This document shows positions 7,386 to 15,314 of a stretch of DNA of 44,865 bases, piece after piece. The notes below the pieces were generated by a model. That model did not search any database and was not told the DNA's origin. It worked only from the letters and a program-made list of their open reading frames with translations. The translations under genes were made by a program, and so were the position numbers. The stretch is from UBA5704 sp036380715 (lineage in GTDB: Bacteria > Acidobacteriota > Thermoanaerobaculia > Multivoradales > UBA5704): NCBI GenBank assembly GCA_036380715.1, contig DASVEF010000207.1:1-44865 (forward strand), in the 5' to 3' direction. Positions within the stretch are counted from its first letter, which is position 1. Every line of letters starts with the position of its first letter.

Positions 7386-9044
7386 ATGGTGAACCTCATG
7401 AGCGGCCGCCTCCGTCCTCTGACGATTGCCCTGCTCGCGGTCTCGCTGCTGGCGAGCTGCCGCGGGCGCGAGGAGGAGACCGCCCCGCAGCCCCCCGCGC
7501 AGGCGGAAGCGCCGCGGCGCGGCGGCACGGTCGTGCTCGCGTGGGGCGCGGAGCCCGGCGGCGTCAACGAGCTCATCACGCCGGCCACCCAGATCACCGC
7601 CGAGATCGCCGATCGCCTCTTCCTCCGGCTGCTGGAGGAGCAGCCCGACTTCGCCGAGCATCCGCCGACCTTCGCCCCCCTGCTCGCCAAGTCCTACGAG
7701 TGGTCCGGCGACCACAAGACGATCACCTTCCATCTGCGCGAGGACGTGGTCTGGAGCGACGGCGTGCCGATCACCGCCGAGGACGTGCGCTGGACCTGGC
7801 AGGCGCAGGTCCACCCCGACATCGTCTGGGACAACGCGCACATGAAGCAGGAGATCCGCGACGTCGAGGTGGTCGATCCGCACACGGTCCGCTTCCACTT
7901 CAACCGCGTCTACGCCAAGCAGCTCCTGGACGTCAACGAAGGGGGCGTCCTGCCGAAGCACGTCTGGGGGCAGATCCCGTTCTCCAAGTGGCGCGAGAGC
8001 GGCGACTGGTTCAAGGAGCACCTGGTGGTGAGCGGCGGTTTCACCGTGGCTTCCTGGACGCCGCAGCAGGAGATCGTGCTCGTGCGCAATCCGCGCTACT
8101 TCCGGAAAGACCGTCCCTACCTGGACCGGGCCGTCATGCGGGTCACGCCCGACGCCGGCAGCGCCATCACCCAGGTCCTCAACGGCGAGGTCGACTTCAT
8201 TGCACAGGTGCCGCCGAGCGAGGCGCCGCGCATCAAGGCCGATCCAGACCTCAACCTCATCACCTACTGGTCCAACCTCTGGGTCGCGGCGTTCTGGAAC
8301 AACGCCAGGCCGCCGTTCGACGACCCCGAGGTGCGGCGGGCTCTCACCCTGGCGATCGACCGCCAGGCGATCGTCGACACGATCCTCGGCGAGTACGGCC
8401 GGATCGGCACCACGCCGATCATCACCGCGGTGTGGGCGCACGACCGCACGATCCAGCCGTGGCCGTACGATCCGGCGGAGGCGCGCCGCATCCTGGCGGC
8501 CAAGGGGTGGAAGGACACGGACGGCGACGGCGTCCTCGAGCGCAACGGCAAGCCTTTCACCTTCGAGCTGACGACCAACGCGGGCAACCAGCCGCGCAAC
8601 GACGCCGTGGTGATGATCCAGAACCAGCTCAAGAAGGTGGGCGTCCAGGCGACGCCCCGGGTGCTGGAGTTCAACACGCTGGTCGAGGAGACGAACAGCG
8701 GCGAGTTCGACGCGACGGTCACCGGCTTCACTCTCGACACGAGCCTCGATCTGACGGGCAACTTCCACAGCCGCTCGATCGCCGACGGGAGCAACATCAT
8801 GCGCTACACCAACCCGGAGGTGGACCGGCTCCTCGAGCAGATCGCGGGCCAGACGGACCCCGAGGGCGCGCGCCCCCTGTTCGGGCGTCTCCAGGAGATC
8901 CTGCACCGCGACCAGCCGGTCACCTTCCTCTGGGAGTCGCAGCGGCTGAGCCCGATCAACAAGCGGATCCAGGACGCGAAGCCCAACGTGCTGCGGTCGT
9001 TCTTCAACCTAGAGGACTGGTGGATCAAGCCGCAGACCCCGTGA
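7386..9044 (+). CDS. Peptide/nickel-type ABC transporter substrate-binding lipoprotein
   Basis: 552 aa, SBP_bac_5 (OppA/DppA) family. A lipoprotein signal peptide ends in the lipobox LASC, so the mature protein is anchored to the membrane through Cys. The family pattern includes LAKSYEWSGDHKTITFHLRE and VVWSDGVPITAEDV. It captures peptides or similar solutes for the two permeases that follow. An alternative ATG is at 7398; neither has a strong Shine-Dalgarno site. The stop overlaps the first permease start (GTGA). A divergent sensor kinase lies upstream; whether they are functionally linked is unknown. Confidence 0.9.
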   Translation: MVNLMSGRLRPLTIALLAVSLLASCRGREEETAPQPPAQAEAPRRGGTVVLAWGAEPGGVNELITPATQITAEIADRLFLRLLEEQPDFAEHPPTFAPLLAKSYEWSGDHKTITFHLREDVVWSDGVPITAEDVRWTWQAQVHPDIVWDNAHMKQEIRDVEVVDPHTVRFHFNRVYAKQLLDVNEGGVLPKHVWGQIPFSKWRESGDWFKEHLVVSGGFTVASWTPQQEIVLVRNPRYFRKDRPYLDRAVMRVTPDAGSAITQVLNGEVDFIAQVPPSEAPRIKADPDLNLITYWSNLWVAAFWNNARPPFDDPEVRRALTLAIDRQAIVDTILGEYGRIGTTPIITAVWAHDRTIQPWPYDPAEARRILAAKGWKDTDGDGVLERNGKPFTFELTTNAGNQPRNDAVVMIQNQLKKVGVQATPRVLEFNTLVEETNSGEFDATVTGFTLDTSLDLTGNFHSRSIADGSNIMRYTNPEVDRLLEQIAGQTDPEGARPLFGRLQEILHRDQPVTFLWESQRLSPINKRIQDAKPNVLRSFFNLEDWWIKPQTP

Positions 9045-10006
9045 TCAGCTTCCTGCTGCGGCGCCTGGCCGCCTCGCTCCTCCTCCTCTTCCTCGTCCTC
9101 ACGTTGACTTTTTTCCTGGTGCACGCCGCGCCCGGCGATCCGACGAACCTCGTCGAGAACAACCGCATGACGCGCGAGCAGCGCGAGAGCCTGCGCCGGC
9201 TCTACGGGCTCGACCGGCCGCTCGGCGAGCAGTACCTGGTCTGGCTGAAGGCGGTGGCCCGCGGCGACTGGGGGGTCTCGTTCTCGCAGCAGCGGCCGGT
9301 GACCACGGCCATCGCGGACGCTCTGCCCGCCACCCTGCTCCTGTCCTTCGCCGCGCTGGTGATCGACTATGGCGTCGGACTCCTGCTGGGCGTGGCCGCG
9401 GCGAGGCGGCGGGGAACGGCCACGGACCACGGGATCCGCTTCGCCTCCCTGTTGCTCTACTCGCAGCCGCCATTCTGGCTCGGCCTGATGGCGATCCTCC
9501 TCTTCGCCTACCTCTGGCCGGTCCTGCCGGCCGGCGGCATGCACTCGATCGACGCCGACCTGATGAGCCCGGCCGGGCGGCTGCTCGACCTGCTCCGCCA
9601 CCTGCTGCTGCCGGCCCTGGTGCTGGGCTTTTCCAACACGGGATTGACGACGCGCTTCGTGCGCGGCAGCCTCCTCGACGTGATGGGGCAGGACTATCTG
9701 CGCACAGCGCGCGCCAAGGGCCTCTCCGAACGCCGCGTCATCTGGGTGCACGGCCTGCGCAACGCCATCAATCCGGTGATCCAGCTCTTCGCGCTCTCGC
9801 TGCCGGCGCTCCTCAGCGGCTCGTTGATCACGGAGGTCGTCTTCGCCTGGCCGGGCATCGGACGTCTCATTTTCCAGGCCGTTCTGAGCCGCGACTACCC
9901 TCTGGTCCTCGGCGTCACTGCCTTCAGCGCCACCATCGTCATCCTCGGCAATCTCCTTGCGGACGTGCTTCACGCCGCGGCCGATCCGAGGGTTCGGGAT
10001 GCGTAG
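9041..10006 (+). CDS. ABC transporter permease, DppB/OppB type
   Basis: 321 aa with about six transmembrane helices. The N-terminal motif LTFFLVHAAPGDP and the GLDRPLGEQYLVWL segment are typical of the first permease of dipeptide/oligopeptide importers. The cytoplasmic EAA loop (YLRTARAKGLSERRVIWVH) that contacts the ATPase is intact. The GTG start overlaps the binding-protein stop and the last 8 nt overlap the second permease. Confidence 0.93.
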   Translation: MISFLLRRLAASLLLLFLVLTLTFFLVHAAPGDPTNLVENNRMTREQRESLRRLYGLDRPLGEQYLVWLKAVARGDWGVSFSQQRPVTTAIADALPATLLLSFAALVIDYGVGLLLGVAAARRRGTATDHGIRFASLLLYSQPPFWLGLMAILLFAYLWPVLPAGGMHSIDADLMSPAGRLLDLLRHLLLPALVLGFSNTGLTTRFVRGSLLDVMGQDYLRTARAKGLSERRVIWVHGLRNAINPVIQLFALSLPALLSGSLITEVVFAWPGIGRLIFQAVLSRDYPLVLGVTAFSATIVILGNLLADVLHAAADPRVRDA

Positions 10007-11018
10007 ATGGCCTCCCACGCTGTGTTGGGGTGTTGTCCTCTGCTCGGGGCTGGCCCTGCTCGCCCTGGCGGCGCCCTGGATCGCGCCCTACGACCCCGCG
10101 GAGCAGCTCGACCCCGCTGCGTCTCTCAACCGCCCTCCGGGCACGGTCCTCGCTGCGGTCCGCCTGGCCGACGGGAGCTGGAAGCTGGCCGACCGCGCGG
10201 AGCGGGTGCCCGGCGGATTGCGCATCGAGCGCCGCGGCAGGACCGAGACCTTCCGCGAGTCCGAGGTGCTCAACCTCACGCCGGCCGGAGTGGAGGACCA
10301 CCGCCGCTTCCTGCTCGGCAGCGACCGGTTCGGACGCGACATCTGGTCGCGGATGCTCTACGGCGCCCGCGTCTCTCTGGCCGTGGGAGTGATCTCGGTC
10401 CTCATCTCCCTCACGGTCGGCGTGGCCGTGGGCGCGGCCGCGGCCATGGGAGGGCGCTGGCTGGACGCGGTCCTGATGCGGGGGGTGGACGCGCTGATCG
10501 CCTTTCCATGGACCTTTCTGCTGGTCACCCTGGTGGCCCTCTTCCGTCCGGGCAACGCGGCCATGGTCCTCCTCCTGGGGCTTCTCAACTGGGCGCAGGT
10601 CAGCCGCCTGACTCGAGCCGATCTCCTGAGCCTCAAGCAGCGGGAGTTCGTGCTCGCCGCCCGCGCCCTGGGGCAGAGGCCATGGGCGATCTTCTGGCGC
10701 CACCTGCTGCCCAACGCCTTCACCCCGGTGCTGATCCAGGCCGCGCTGATGATCGGCGTCATAATCCTCTTCGAGTCAACGCTGTCCTTCCTCGGCCTGG
10801 GCATCCAGCCGCCGACGCCGAGCTGGGGGAACATGGTGGCCGAAGGGCGCGATACGCTCACTTACGCCTGGTGGGTCGCGGTCTTCCCGGGCGCTGCGGT
10901 CTCGCTCACGGTAATCGCCCTCAACCTCCTGAGCGACGGGTTGCGCGACTTCCTCGATCCGCACGGCCGCGACTACGGCCCTCTCGCCGAGCCGGTCCTC
11001 CCCGGAGAACCGGGGTAG
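9999..11018 (+). CDS. ABC transporter permease, DppC/OppC type, with extra periplasmic insert
   Basis: 339 aa. The EAA loop (VLAARALGQRPWAIFWRH) and LSFLGLGIQPPTPSWG are typical of DppC/OppC. Between the first membrane helix and the usual LLGSDRFGRDIWSR lies an insert of roughly 60-70 residues (from about NRPPGTVLAAV to GVEDHRRF), larger than the usual short linker. It could be a periplasmic docking element. The ATG is inside the end of the upstream permease gene (8-nt overlap). No ATP-binding subunits follow; they must be encoded elsewhere. Confidence 0.9.
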   Translation: MRRWPPTLCWGVVLCSGLALLALAAPWIAPYDPAEQLDPAASLNRPPGTVLAAVRLADGSWKLADRAERVPGGLRIERRGRTETFRESEVLNLTPAGVEDHRRFLLGSDRFGRDIWSRMLYGARVSLAVGVISVLISLTVGVAVGAAAAMGGRWLDAVLMRGVDALIAFPWTFLLVTLVALFRPGNAAMVLLLGLLNWAQVSRLTRADLLSLKQREFVLAARALGQRPWAIFWRHLLPNAFTPVLIQAALMIGVIILFESTLSFLGLGIQPPTPSWGNMVAEGRDTLTYAWWVAVFPGAAVSLTVIALNLLSDGLRDFLDPHGRDYGPLAEPVLPGEPG

Positions 11019-11029
11019 GATGAGCGGCT

Positions 11030-12220
11030 GTGAACGGACCGAGCCCCCGGCGCGCCCTCATCCCCGTCTTCGTGACCGTCCTGCTCGACCTGATCGGGTT
11101 CGGGATGATCCTCCCCCTGCTCCCCTTCTACGCCCAGGAGCTCGACGCCAGCCCGGCGCGGATCGGCTGGCTCTTCGCCTCCTACAGCCTGGCCCAGCTC
11201 GTGTTCGCGCCGCTGCTCGGCCGCCTCTCGGACCGCGTGGGGCGCCGGCCGGTGCTCCTGGCCTCGATCGCCGGCGGCATTGGAGCCAACCTGCTTTTCG
11301 CGGCGGCGGGTACCTATCCGCTGCTGCTCCTGGCCCGCACCCTGGCCGGCGTGGCCGCCGCCAACTACAGCATCGCCCAGGCCTACGTGGCGGACGTGAC
11401 GCCTCCCGCCGAGAGGTCGCGGGCCATGGGCATGGTGGTCGGAGCGGCCTTCGGCCTCGGCTTCATCCTCGGCCCGGCGATCGGCGGCTTGTTGGTCCAG
11501 ATCAGCCATCAGGCCGTGCCCCTGGCCGCGGCCGGCCTGGGGGTGATCAACCTGGGGATCGCCGCGGCCATGCTCCACGAATCGCTCTCCCCCGAGGCGC
11601 GGGGGCGCGCGAGCGAGGGGGGAGCCTGGCTCGATCCGCGCGGCCTCGCCGCGGTGATGCACAACGCCCAGGTGCGCGGGCTCGTCCTCCTCTTCTTCCT
11701 GGTCACCTTCTGCTTCTCGATGATGGAGACGACGCTCGCCCTGTTCTGCCAGGCGCAGTTCGGCTTCGGAGTGTCGCGGACGGCCTGGCTCTTCGTCTAC
11801 ATCGGAGTGATTCTCGTCGCGGTCCAGGGCGGGCTGGTCGGGCCGCTGGTCCGCAGGTTCGGCGAGCGCAGGCTCCTCGTGGCCGGCATCGTGCTGATGG
11901 CGGCCGGGCTGCTGCTGGTCCCCGCGGCGCAGGCGGCCTGGTGGATGCTGCCCGGCCTGGCGCTGCTCGCCGTGGGCTCTGGGGTCCACAGCCCGTCGAG
12001 CCTCGGCCTGCTCAGCCTGCTGGCCGACGAAGGCGCCCAGGGAGGAACGAGCGGCGTCTACCGCTCGTTCGGCGCGCTGGCCCGCACTCTCGGGCCGGTG
12101 GCCGGACCCTGGCTCTTCGGCGCGGTGGGTCCGCGCTGGCCCTTCTGGACCGCGGGCGGCCTGATGCTCGTGGCGCTCCTGCCCGCCTGGCTGCTGACGC
12201 GCCGCCTCGCCGTCGGGTGA
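11030..12220 (+). CDS. MFS drug/solute exporter, TetA-like
   Basis: 396 aa with about 12 predicted transmembrane helices. Motif A (GRLSDRVGRRPVLL) follows helix 2, and the N-terminus VTVLLDLIGFGMILPLLPFY is typical of TetA/DHA1-like proton antiporters. Substrate unknown. The GTG start is 11 nt after the permease stop. TAGGAT at 11016-11021 overlaps that stop and is 8 nt from the GTG, so the gene could have its own leaderless transcript. Confidence 0.85.
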   Translation: MNGPSPRRALIPVFVTVLLDLIGFGMILPLLPFYAQELDASPARIGWLFASYSLAQLVFAPLLGRLSDRVGRRPVLLASIAGGIGANLLFAAAGTYPLLLLARTLAGVAAANYSIAQAYVADVTPPAERSRAMGMVVGAAFGLGFILGPAIGGLLVQISHQAVPLAAAGLGVINLGIAAAMLHESLSPEARGRASEGGAWLDPRGLAAVMHNAQVRGLVLLFFLVTFCFSMMETTLALFCQAQFGFGVSRTAWLFVYIGVILVAVQGGLVGPLVRRFGERRLLVAGIVLMAAGLLLVPAAQAAWWMLPGLALLAVGSGVHSPSSLGLLSLLADEGAQGGTSGVYRSFGALARTLGPVAGPWLFGAVGPRWPFWTAGGLMLVALLPAWLLTRRLAVG

Positions 12221-12224
12221 GCCC

Positions 12225-13268
12225 GTGCTGACCCGCGACTTCGACTACGAGCTCCCTTCCGAGAGCATCGCGCAGCAGCCCGCGCCGCGCGGCGAGAGCC
12301 GGCTGCTGGTGCTCGACCGGAAAGGCCCGGAGCGGCACCGGCGCGTCCGCGACCTCCCGGCGCTGCTGCGGCCGGGGGACCTGCTGGTGCTCAACAACAC
12401 GCGGGTGATCCCGGCGCGCCTCTTCGGCCGCCGTCTCGGCTCAGAAGGTCCTGGAGCCCGGATGGAGCTGCTGCTGACCGAGCGCGCGGGCGAGCTGGAA
12501 TGGGATGCTCTGGTGAAGCCCGGTCGCCGCGCCAAGCCGGGGACGATGATCGAGCTCGACGCCGGCCTCACCGCCGAAGTGATCGAAAAGGAAGAGTCCG
12601 GCCGGCACCGACTGCGCTTCTCCGAGCCGGTCGAAGGGCACCTCGACCGCCTCGGCCACGTCCCGCTCCCCCCCTACATCCAGCGGCCGGACGACATGGC
12701 CGACCGCGAGCGCTACCAGACCGTCTACGCCCGCCACCCCGGGGCCATCGCCGCGCCGACGGCCGGTCTGCACTTCTCCAAGGAGCTGCTCCAGGAGATC
12801 GCCGCCGCGGGGATCGAGACCGCCGAAGTGACGCTGCACGTCGGCCTCGGCACGTTCAAGCCGGTGTCGGTTGAACAGATCGAGGAGCACCGGATGGACC
12901 GGGAGCGCTACGAGATGCCGGAGGAGGCCGCGGAGGCAATCCGCCGGACGCGCGATCGGGGAGGGCGGGTCGTGGCGGTCGGCACCACGGTGGTGCGCAC
13001 GCTGGAGGCGGCGGCGCTCGCCGGAGGCGGCGAGGTGCTGCCCGGGACCGGCTCGACCGAGCTCTTCATCACTCCTGGATTCCGCTTCCGGGCCGTCGAC
13101 GTCCTGCTGACCAACTTCCACCTCCCGCGCTCGACCCTGCTGATGCTGGTCTCCGCCTTCGCGGGCCGGGAGCGGGTCCTCGCTGCCTACGAGGAGGCGG
13201 TGCGGGAGGGATACCGGTTCTATTCGTACGGGGACGCGATGCTGGCGGAGCGGGCGGTCAGCCCCTGA
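12225..13268 (+). CDS. queA: S-adenosylmethionine:tRNA ribosyltransferase-isomerase QueA
   Basis: 347 aa, normal length. It moves the ribosyl part of SAM onto preQ1-tRNA to give epoxyqueuosine. The N-terminus FDYELPSESIAQQPAPRGES, the PLPPYIQR motif, AAPTAGLHFS and LTNFHLPRSTLLMLVSAF are all canonical. It starts 4 nt after the MFS gene with GTG. The last 11 bases overlap the convergent larB. Confidence 0.97.
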   Translation: MLTRDFDYELPSESIAQQPAPRGESRLLVLDRKGPERHRRVRDLPALLRPGDLLVLNNTRVIPARLFGRRLGSEGPGARMELLLTERAGELEWDALVKPGRRAKPGTMIELDAGLTAEVIEKEESGRHRLRFSEPVEGHLDRLGHVPLPPYIQRPDDMADRERYQTVYARHPGAIAAPTAGLHFSKELLQEIAAAGIETAEVTLHVGLGTFKPVSVEQIEEHRMDRERYEMPEEAAEAIRRTRDRGGRVVAVGTTVVRTLEAAALAGGGEVLPGTGSTELFITPGFRFRAVDVLLTNFHLPRSTLLMLVSAFAGRERVLAAYEEAVREGYRFYSYGDAMLAERAVSP

Positions 13269-14043
13269 CCCCCTCTCCCGCGGAAGCGGGAGAGGGGGAA
13301 ATCCTGCGCGCGATGCGACTGGCGAGCACCGCTGCGCCGTAGCCGTTGTCGATGTTGACCACGCCGATCCCGGGCGCACAGCCGTTCAGCATGGTGAGGA
13401 GGGGAGCGATCCCCTCGAAGCTCGCCCCATAGCCGACGCTGGTGGGGACCGCGACGACCGGCGCCAGGACCAGGCCCGCGACGACCGTGGGCAGGGCGCC
13501 GTCCATGCCCGCGACCGCCACGACCACATCGGCGCGCCGGATGTCCTTCAGATTGCCGAGCAGGCGGTGGAGCCCGGCGATCCCCACGTCGTAGTTCCTC
13601 ACGACCTCGTGCCCGAACCAGGACGCGCAGACGGCCACCTCCTCGGCCACGGGCAGGTCCGAGGTGCCCGCCGCGAGCACGGCGATGGAGCCGGGGACCG
13701 GGGGATGCGGCTCGCCGCAGGTCAGGATGCGGGCGCGCTCGTGGTAGACCGCCTCCGGCCGGCTCGCGCGCAGGGTGTCCGCCGCCTCGGGCCGCAGCCG
13801 GGTGACGAGCACGCGCCCGTGCGCCTGCAGCATCCGGTCGACGATCGCCAGCAAGTCCTCGTCGGTCTTTCCCTCCCCGTACACCGCCTCCGGGAGGCCG
13901 CTGCGCAGCTCGCGGTGAAGGTCCAGCTTGGCGAACCCGAGGTCCGAGTACGGAAGCTCGGCGAGATTCTCCAAGGCCTGCTCGGGGGTTACCTTGCCGG
14001 CGGCGACCGCCACGAGGAGCTGACGGAGCTGATCGGGGTTCAC
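13258..14043 (-). CDS. larB: LarB, pyridinium-3,5-biscarboxylic acid mononucleotide synthase
   Basis: 261 aa. LarB carboxylates and hydrolyses nicotinate adenine dinucleotide in the first step of nickel-pincer (NPN) cofactor synthesis. The C-terminal PurE-like domain is clear: VLAAGTSDLPVAEEVAV, VVAVAGMDGALPTVVAGL and VPTSVGYGASF. The last residues, SPSPASAGEGVRG, are encoded by a copy of the intergenic palindrome at 13269-13298, so the tail is probably acquired and not part of the enzyme. The GTG start overlaps the larE stop (GTGA). Confidence 0.93.
   Translation of the reverse strand: MNPDQLRQLLVAVAAGKVTPEQALENLAELPYSDLGFAKLDLHRELRSGLPEAVYGEGKTDEDLLAIVDRMLQAHGRVLVTRLRPEAADTLRASRPEAVYHERARILTCGEPHPPVPGSIAVLAAGTSDLPVAEEVAVCASWFGHEVVRNYDVGIAGLHRLLGNLKDIRRADVVVAVAGMDGALPTVVAGLVLAPVVAVPTSVGYGASFEGIAPLLTMLNGCAPGIGVVNIDNGYGAAVLASRIARRISPSPASAGEGVRG
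13269..13298. repeat. GC-rich palindromic element, single copy inside the larB 3' end
   Basis: The arms CCCCCTCTCCCGC and GCGGGAGAGGGGG enclose GGAA. This is a half-element of the window-wide family. It lies between the queA stop and the larB stop, within larB coding sequence. Confidence 0.85.
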
Positions 14044-14858
14044 GATGTCACGGGGAGGACGAGGTCGGCCCCGCCCCGTCGGTAGCCCTGAGGATCGTAG
14101 GCGACCCTGTCGAAGCCGAGGGAGCGGAGGCGCGGCTCGATCTCGTCCCAGAGGTCGGCCAGCCGGGAGACCTCGTCAGGGCCGACCTCGACCCGCGCGG
14201 CGCCCTGGTCGTGCCGAACCCGGACCACCCGGAAACCGTGTCCGGCCAGCACCTCCTCGGCCGATTCGATCCGGCGGAGCTTGCCCAGCGTGACGAGCTG
14301 GCCGTGGGGGATGCGCGACGAGAGGCAGGCGTTGGCCGGCCGATCCCAGACGGAGAGCCCCAGGTCGCGAGCGATGGCCCGCGTCGTGGCCTTGTCGATC
14401 CCATGCTCCAAAAGCGGCGAGTAGACCCCGCGCTCGCGAATCGCCCGCAGGCCGGGCCGGTCGGGTCCAGGGTCCGAGGCGTTGGTGCCGTCGCAGACGA
14501 CCTCGTACCCGCGCTCCGCGGCCAGCCGGAGCATGGTGTCCATCCGCATCCCCTGGCAGACATAGCACCGGTGGCCCGGGTTGGCGACGAACTCGGGATC
14601 GTCCAGCTCGCTGTAGGTCACGATTTCGTGGCGGATACCGATCTCCGCGGCCAGCCTCCGCGCATAGTCCAACTCGGCACCCGCCAGCGTCTCCGCCGCG
14701 GCCGTGACCGCCAGCGCCAAGTCGCCGAGCGCCCGCTGCGCCAGAGCAGCCACGACCCCCGAGTCCACGCCGCCCGAGTAGGCGACCAGCACAGAGCCGC
14801 GGCCGGCGAGGTCCGCTACCAGGGTATCGATGCGGGAGGTGAGGTCCGTCGCGCTCAT
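14040..14858 (-). CDS. larE: LarE, ATP-dependent sulfur transferase for the NPN cofactor
   Basis: 272 aa. PP-loop ATP pyrophosphatase signature SGGVDS at residues 28-33. LarE adenylates P2CMN and inserts sulfur. NACLSSRIPHG contains the conserved Cys that serves as sacrificial sulfur donor in some LarE proteins or as a cluster ligand in others. A CYVC pair sits near the middle (GHRCYVCQG). The ATG start at 14858 begins MSATDLTSR; longer in-frame extensions lack similarity and run through hicB. It is upstream of and coupled to larB. larA and larC are not in the window. Confidence 0.92.
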   Translation of the reverse strand: MSATDLTSRIDTLVADLAGRGSVLVAYSGGVDSGVVAALAQRALGDLALAVTAAAETLAGAELDYARRLAAEIGIRHEIVTYSELDDPEFVANPGHRCYVCQGMRMDTMLRLAAERGYEVVCDGTNASDPGPDRPGLRAIRERGVYSPLLEHGIDKATTRAIARDLGLSVWDRPANACLSSRIPHGQLVTLGKLRRIESAEEVLAGHGFRVVRVRHDQGAARVEVGPDEVSRLADLWDEIEPRLRSLGFDRVAYDPQGYRRGGADLVLPVTS

Positions 14859-14920
14859 GGCAACGGCGGATCGTAGCACGCGGGGTGCCAGGAGACTGAT
14901 CCCGTTCCCGAGAGAGCGCC

Positions 14921-14926
14921 TATAAT
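14921..14926 (+). promoter_or_regulatory. Consensus -10 (TATAAT) 7 nt before the HicB-like gene
   Basis: A perfect TATAAT is followed by 7 nt (CCAGGAC) and the ATG at 14934. This places the expected transcription start at the start codon, so the message is probably leaderless. No strong -35 is visible. Confidence 0.6.
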
Positions 14927-14933
14927 CCAGGAC

Positions 14934-15086
14934 ATGGAGCTCGCATTGGTCGTTCACGAGGCCGAAGAGGGTGGTTTTTGGGCGGAGGTTCCCGCCATCC
15001 CCGGATGCGCCACCCAGGGAGAGACTCTCGAGGAGTTGCTCCAGAACCTTTCCGAAGCGATCAAGGGGTGCCTGGACAGTCTCTGA
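14934..15086 (+). CDS. HicB-like 50-aa protein (solitary)
   Basis: The short frame encodes 50 residues starting MELALVVHEAEEGGFWAEVP and continuing AIPGCATQGETLEELLQNL. The order VxxEEGGFWAEVPxxPGCxTQGxTxEEAxxN is the HicB/UPF0150 pattern: a degraded RNase-H-like fold found in HicB antitoxins and in solitary HicB-like proteins. No HicA toxin gene (small dsRBD-like protein) is adjacent, and there is no DNA-binding extension. A MITE-like element starts 2 nt after the stop codon, so a downstream partner could have been displaced. Confidence 0.8.
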   Translation: MELALVVHEAEEGGFWAEVPAIPGCATQGETLEELLQNLSEAIKGCLDSL

Positions 15087-15088
15087 GC

Positions 15089-15303
15089 CATAGGCGCTAA
15101 ATTTGACCCCAAAGCGTCCTTCGGCCCGCTGGAGATCCTCCCCACTGTAGAGACGCCCCGTGGGGCGTCTCCTGCCGCGGCGCCATCCATTTTCCAGGAA
15201 TCCGTGCGATGCCGCGGGCACCTCCGGAGGAGGAGACGCCCCACGGGGCGTCTCTACAGTGGGGGATGCAGCATATCGCTCGGCGGCAAAGTTAGCGCCT
15301 ATG
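15089..15303. mobile_element. 215-bp MITE-like element with terminal inverted repeats
   Basis: The outer ends are 17-bp inverted repeats matching at 16 of 17: CATAGGCGCTAAATTTG (15089-15105) and its inverse (15287-15303). Flanking 10-mers GTCTCTGAGC (15079-15088) and GGCTCTGAGC (15304-15313) match at 9 of 10, like an aged target duplication. Inside, a 34-bp perfect inverted repeat (15140-15173 and 15231-15264) is itself made of GAGACGCCCC/GGGGCGTCTC palindromes. No open frame for a transposase. The left flank includes the hicB stop codon. Confidence 0.75.
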
Positions 15304-15314
15304 GGCTCTGAGCC

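Noticed and set aside
5727..8906. Very long open frame on the minus strand (over 1,000 codons)
   Set aside because: It runs antisense to hsp20 and the binding-protein gene and out of frame through the sensor kinase; composition is Arg/Gly/Asp/Val-rich, typical of shadow frames in GC-rich DNA.
15087..15310. HicA gene next to the HicB-like gene
   Set aside because: The downstream sequence is the MITE-like element with no open frame of suitable length.
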